The position numbers and the translations under genes are program-made. A DNA stretch of 6,274 bases from an uncultured Faecalibacterium sp. GTDB lineage: Bacteria; Bacillota; Clostridia; Oscillospirales; Ruminococcaceae. This document shows, in pieces, positions 4,920-6,274 of the stretch. Each line of letters starts with the position of its first letter. Positions within the stretch are counted from its first letter, which is position 1. Under the pieces are notes generated by a model. It worked only from the letters and a program-made list of their open reading frames with translations. It ran no database searches and had not been told where the DNA came from. The DNA lies in assembly GCA_937915335.1 (NCBI GenBank), contig CALDLZ010000170.1:1-6274 (forward strand). The letters run 5' to 3'.

Positions 4920-5708
4920 TCAGAACGCAAGAGCGGGGCTGATCTCGTTGCGGCGCTGTGCCTGCACGATGCAGTCCTTTTCGGGTACAACACCCGCCGC
5001 GCCCAGCGTGTTAAACACCGTCTGCAAGGCGAGGGACGGGGTATTGTTCTCCTGCGAGAGATGGCAGAGGGCGAACCGCTTACAGCCTTCCTGGATCAGT
5101 TCCAGCAGTTTTGCCGAGCACTCGTCGTTGGAAAGGTGGCCCCGGTTGGACTCAATGCGGGAGCGCAGGTAATAGGGATACCGCCCACTGCGGAGCATGT
5201 GAAGGTCATAGTTGCTTTCCAGCGCCACAAGGTCACAGCCAGTCAGGGCCTCGTGCACCGGCAGAGTCAGAACACCCAGGTCCGTGGCGATGGTCATGGT
5301 CTTGTTATCCGGGGTGTGGATACGGTAGCCCACACAAGGCACATCATGGCTGGTGGGGAACATGGTCACGCCGAAATCCCCCACATCCTCCTCCCCGCCG
5401 GACAAAGTGCGCAACTCGCAATCCGTGGGCACGATTCCGTTGGCATCCAGAAAATCCAGCGTGGCATCCGCGCCATACACCGGCAGCGGGTTCTTTTTCA
5501 GGAAGGTGGAAAGGCCCTTGATGTGGTCGGAATGCTCGTGGGTAACAAGGATGCCCGCACAGTCGCTGATGTTCAGGTCCAGCGCCTTGAGTGCCGCCGA
5601 AGTGGTGCGCACGCCCTTCCCCATATCAATGATAATGTACTTCTCCCCCGTGCGCACGACGCTGCAATTGCCGGAGGAGCCGGAGTATAACGAGACAAAT
5701 TCAGACAT
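4920..5708 (-). CDS. MBL-fold metallo-hydrolase, YycJ/WalJ type
   Basis: A 262-residue cytoplasmic metallo-beta-lactamase-fold protein of the YycJ/WalJ (VicX) group. It begins MSEFVSLYSGSSGNCSVV, typical of that group, and carries the metal-binding motif HEHSDH (H57, H59, D61, H62). H121 in TSHD, D143 in ATDLG and H216 in CHLSQENN are the likely further ligands; ESNYD (164-168) and RGHLSN (189-194) are also seen. Relatives are encoded with the WalRK/VicRK cell-wall two-component system and are thought to act on nucleic acid or in wall and division control; the substrate is not settled. No walRK genes are present here; the neighbour is murA. The ATG at 5708 has a GAGG site 6 nt upstream. A GTG at 5777 would add 23 residues, mostly read from the terminator hairpin, and is unlikely. 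No promoter is visible after that terminator. Confidence 0.92.
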   Translation of the reverse strand: MSEFVSLYSGSSGNCSVVRTGEKYIIIDMGKGVRTTSAALKALDLNISDCAGILVTHEHSDHIKGLSTFLKKNPLPVYGADATLDFLDANGIVPTDCELRTLSGGEEDVGDFGVTMFPTSHDVPCVGYRIHTPDNKTMTIATDLGVLTLPVHEALTGCDLVALESNYDLHMLRSGRYPYYLRSRIESNRGHLSNDECSAKLLELIQEGCKRFALCHLSQENNTPSLALQTVFNTLGAAGVVPEKDCIVQAQRRNEISPALAF

Positions 5709-5718
5709 ACGAAACCTC

Positions 5719-5762
5719 AAAAAAGCATCTCCGCCACCGCGCCGCGGTGGTGGAGATGCTTT
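5719..5762 (-). terminator. Long intrinsic terminator after murA, abutting the next ribosome site
   Basis: A 19-position stem (arms 5722-5740 and 5744-5762, triloop GCC on the plus strand) is followed on the minus strand by T6 (5724 to 5719). One pair is G-T on the plus strand and A-C on the minus. It begins 12 nt past the murA stop. The T-run is directly followed by the GAGG ribosome site of the metallo-hydrolase gene, so that gene depends on read-through or on a promoter that overlaps or precedes the hairpin. Confidence 0.85.
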
Positions 5763-5773
5763 GTATTTTATGA

Positions 5774-6274
5774 TCACATTGCCGATTCCAGCGCGGCGGG
5801 CAGACGCTCCACCTTACTGATATCCGCACCCAGGCCGCGCAGCTTCTCCACGATGTTCTCGTATCCGCGCTCGATGTGGCCGATCTCCTCGATCTCGCTG
5901 GTGCCATCCGCCATCAAGGCTGCAACGACCATAGCCGCACCGGCACGCAGGTCGGAAGCGCGCAGGGGAGCCGGGGTGAGCTTGTCCACACCCTCGAACA
6001 CGGCCACCTGACCGTCCACCTGCACGCTGGCACCCATCTTCCGCAGCTCGTCCACATAGCGGAAGCGGTTATCCCACACGCTTTCGGTGATGGTAGAGGT
6101 GCCCTTGGCCACGCTCAGCAGCACACCCATCAGGGGCTGCATATCGGTGGGGAAACCCGGGTGGGGCATGGTGTTGATCTTCAGGGGCAGGATATCGCCT
6201 GTACGGCGCACCCGCACTGCGTCATCAAACTCTTCCACTTCAACGCCGGCACGGCGCAGCTTCTCGGTAATGGG
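5774..6274 (-). CDS. murA: UDP-N-acetylglucosamine 1-carboxyvinyltransferase MurA, C-terminal part
   Basis: The last 166 residues of MurA; the rest lies beyond the high-coordinate edge. MurA transfers enolpyruvate from phosphoenolpyruvate to UDP-GlcNAc, the first committed step of peptidoglycan synthesis, in the cytoplasm. The signature PHPGFPTDMQPLM is at 37-49 of the visible part, with the Asp corresponding to D305 of E. coli MurA. RASDLRAGAAM (105-115) contains the arginine equivalent to R397, and IGHIERGYENIVEKLRGLGA (131-150) is the conserved C-terminal repeat unit. The reading frame is open from the edge to TGA at 5774-5776. The phosphomycin-target cysteine loop is in the missing part. 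Bacillota often have two paralogues, MurA and MurZ (MurA2), and this fragment does not decide between them. Confidence 0.95.
   Translation of the reverse strand, partial: PITEKLRRAGVEVEEFDDAVRVRRTGDILPLKINTMPHPGFPTDMQPLMGVLLSVAKGTSTITESVWDNRFRYVDELRKMGASVQVDGQVAVFEGVDKLTPAPLRASDLRAGAAMVVAALMADGTSEIEEIGHIERGYENIVEKLRGLGADISKVERLPAALESAM

Noticed and set aside
5709..5777. GTG start at 5777 overlapping the murA stop by four bases (GTGA), extending the metallo-hydrolase by 23 residues
   Set aside because: The extra residues, including PPPRRGGG, are read from the terminator hairpin and are unlike the family's N-terminus. The ATG at 5708 has a good ribosome site and begins at the conserved MSxFVSLYSGSSGN sequence.

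Overview
This window looks like chromosomal sequence from a fairly GC-rich gut Bacillota of the Oscillospiraceae, and a Faecalibacterium-like genome fits best. The evidence is indirect: alanine-rich lipoproteins with LAAC lipoboxes, purine-rich Shine-Dalgarno sites, sharp TTGACA/TATAAT-type promoters in short AT-rich gaps, Clostridia-type DegV and DUF1836 proteins, and GC-rich palindromic material between genes. I could not run a database search, so the genus is an inference. There are no rRNA or tRNA genes, no CRISPR array and no recognisable transposase. Six of the seven genes lie on the minus strand and one on the plus strand.

Layout from low to high coordinates. (1) 1-146: the N-terminus of a secreted lipoprotein on the minus strand, probably a transporter substrate-binding protein. 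It has a clear promoter and a pair of operator-like palindromes 104 bp apart. (2) 322-450: a terminator and an imperfect palindromic, repeat-like element. (3) 452-1468: a lipoprotein built from two copies of one module. (4) 1544-3073: a membrane-anchored cardiolipin synthase with two HKD motifs and its own promoter. (5) 3150-3320: the terminator of the gene upstream and a GC-rich block that folds on paper as a three-way junction. (6) 3321-4160: a DegV/FakB-family fatty-acid-binding protein. (7) 4323-4871: on the plus strand, a DUF1836 putative DNA-binding protein, divergent from degV. (8) 4920-5708: a YycJ/WalJ-type metallo-beta-lactamase-fold hydrolase. (9) 5774-6274: the C-terminal third of MurA.

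Most functions concern the cell envelope: peptidoglycan precursor synthesis (MurA), phospholipid synthesis (cardiolipin synthase), exogenous fatty-acid handling (DegV/FakB family), a hydrolase linked in relatives to wall-regulation operons, and two surface lipoproteins. They are not one operon, since terminators separate most of them. The only likely co-transcribed pair is cardiolipin synthase followed by the two-module lipoprotein.

The most unusual region is the 162-bp degV/DUF1836 divergent gap. Both 17-bp promoter spacers carry a TTTT-N-AAAA core at the same offset. In the DUF1836 promoter this core lies inside a perfect 19-bp palindrome, and the ATG falls about where transcription should start, so the mRNA is probably leaderless. 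This suggests a small autoregulatory circuit controlling a fatty-acid-binding gene. I found no sign of a large undescribed defence or mobile system.
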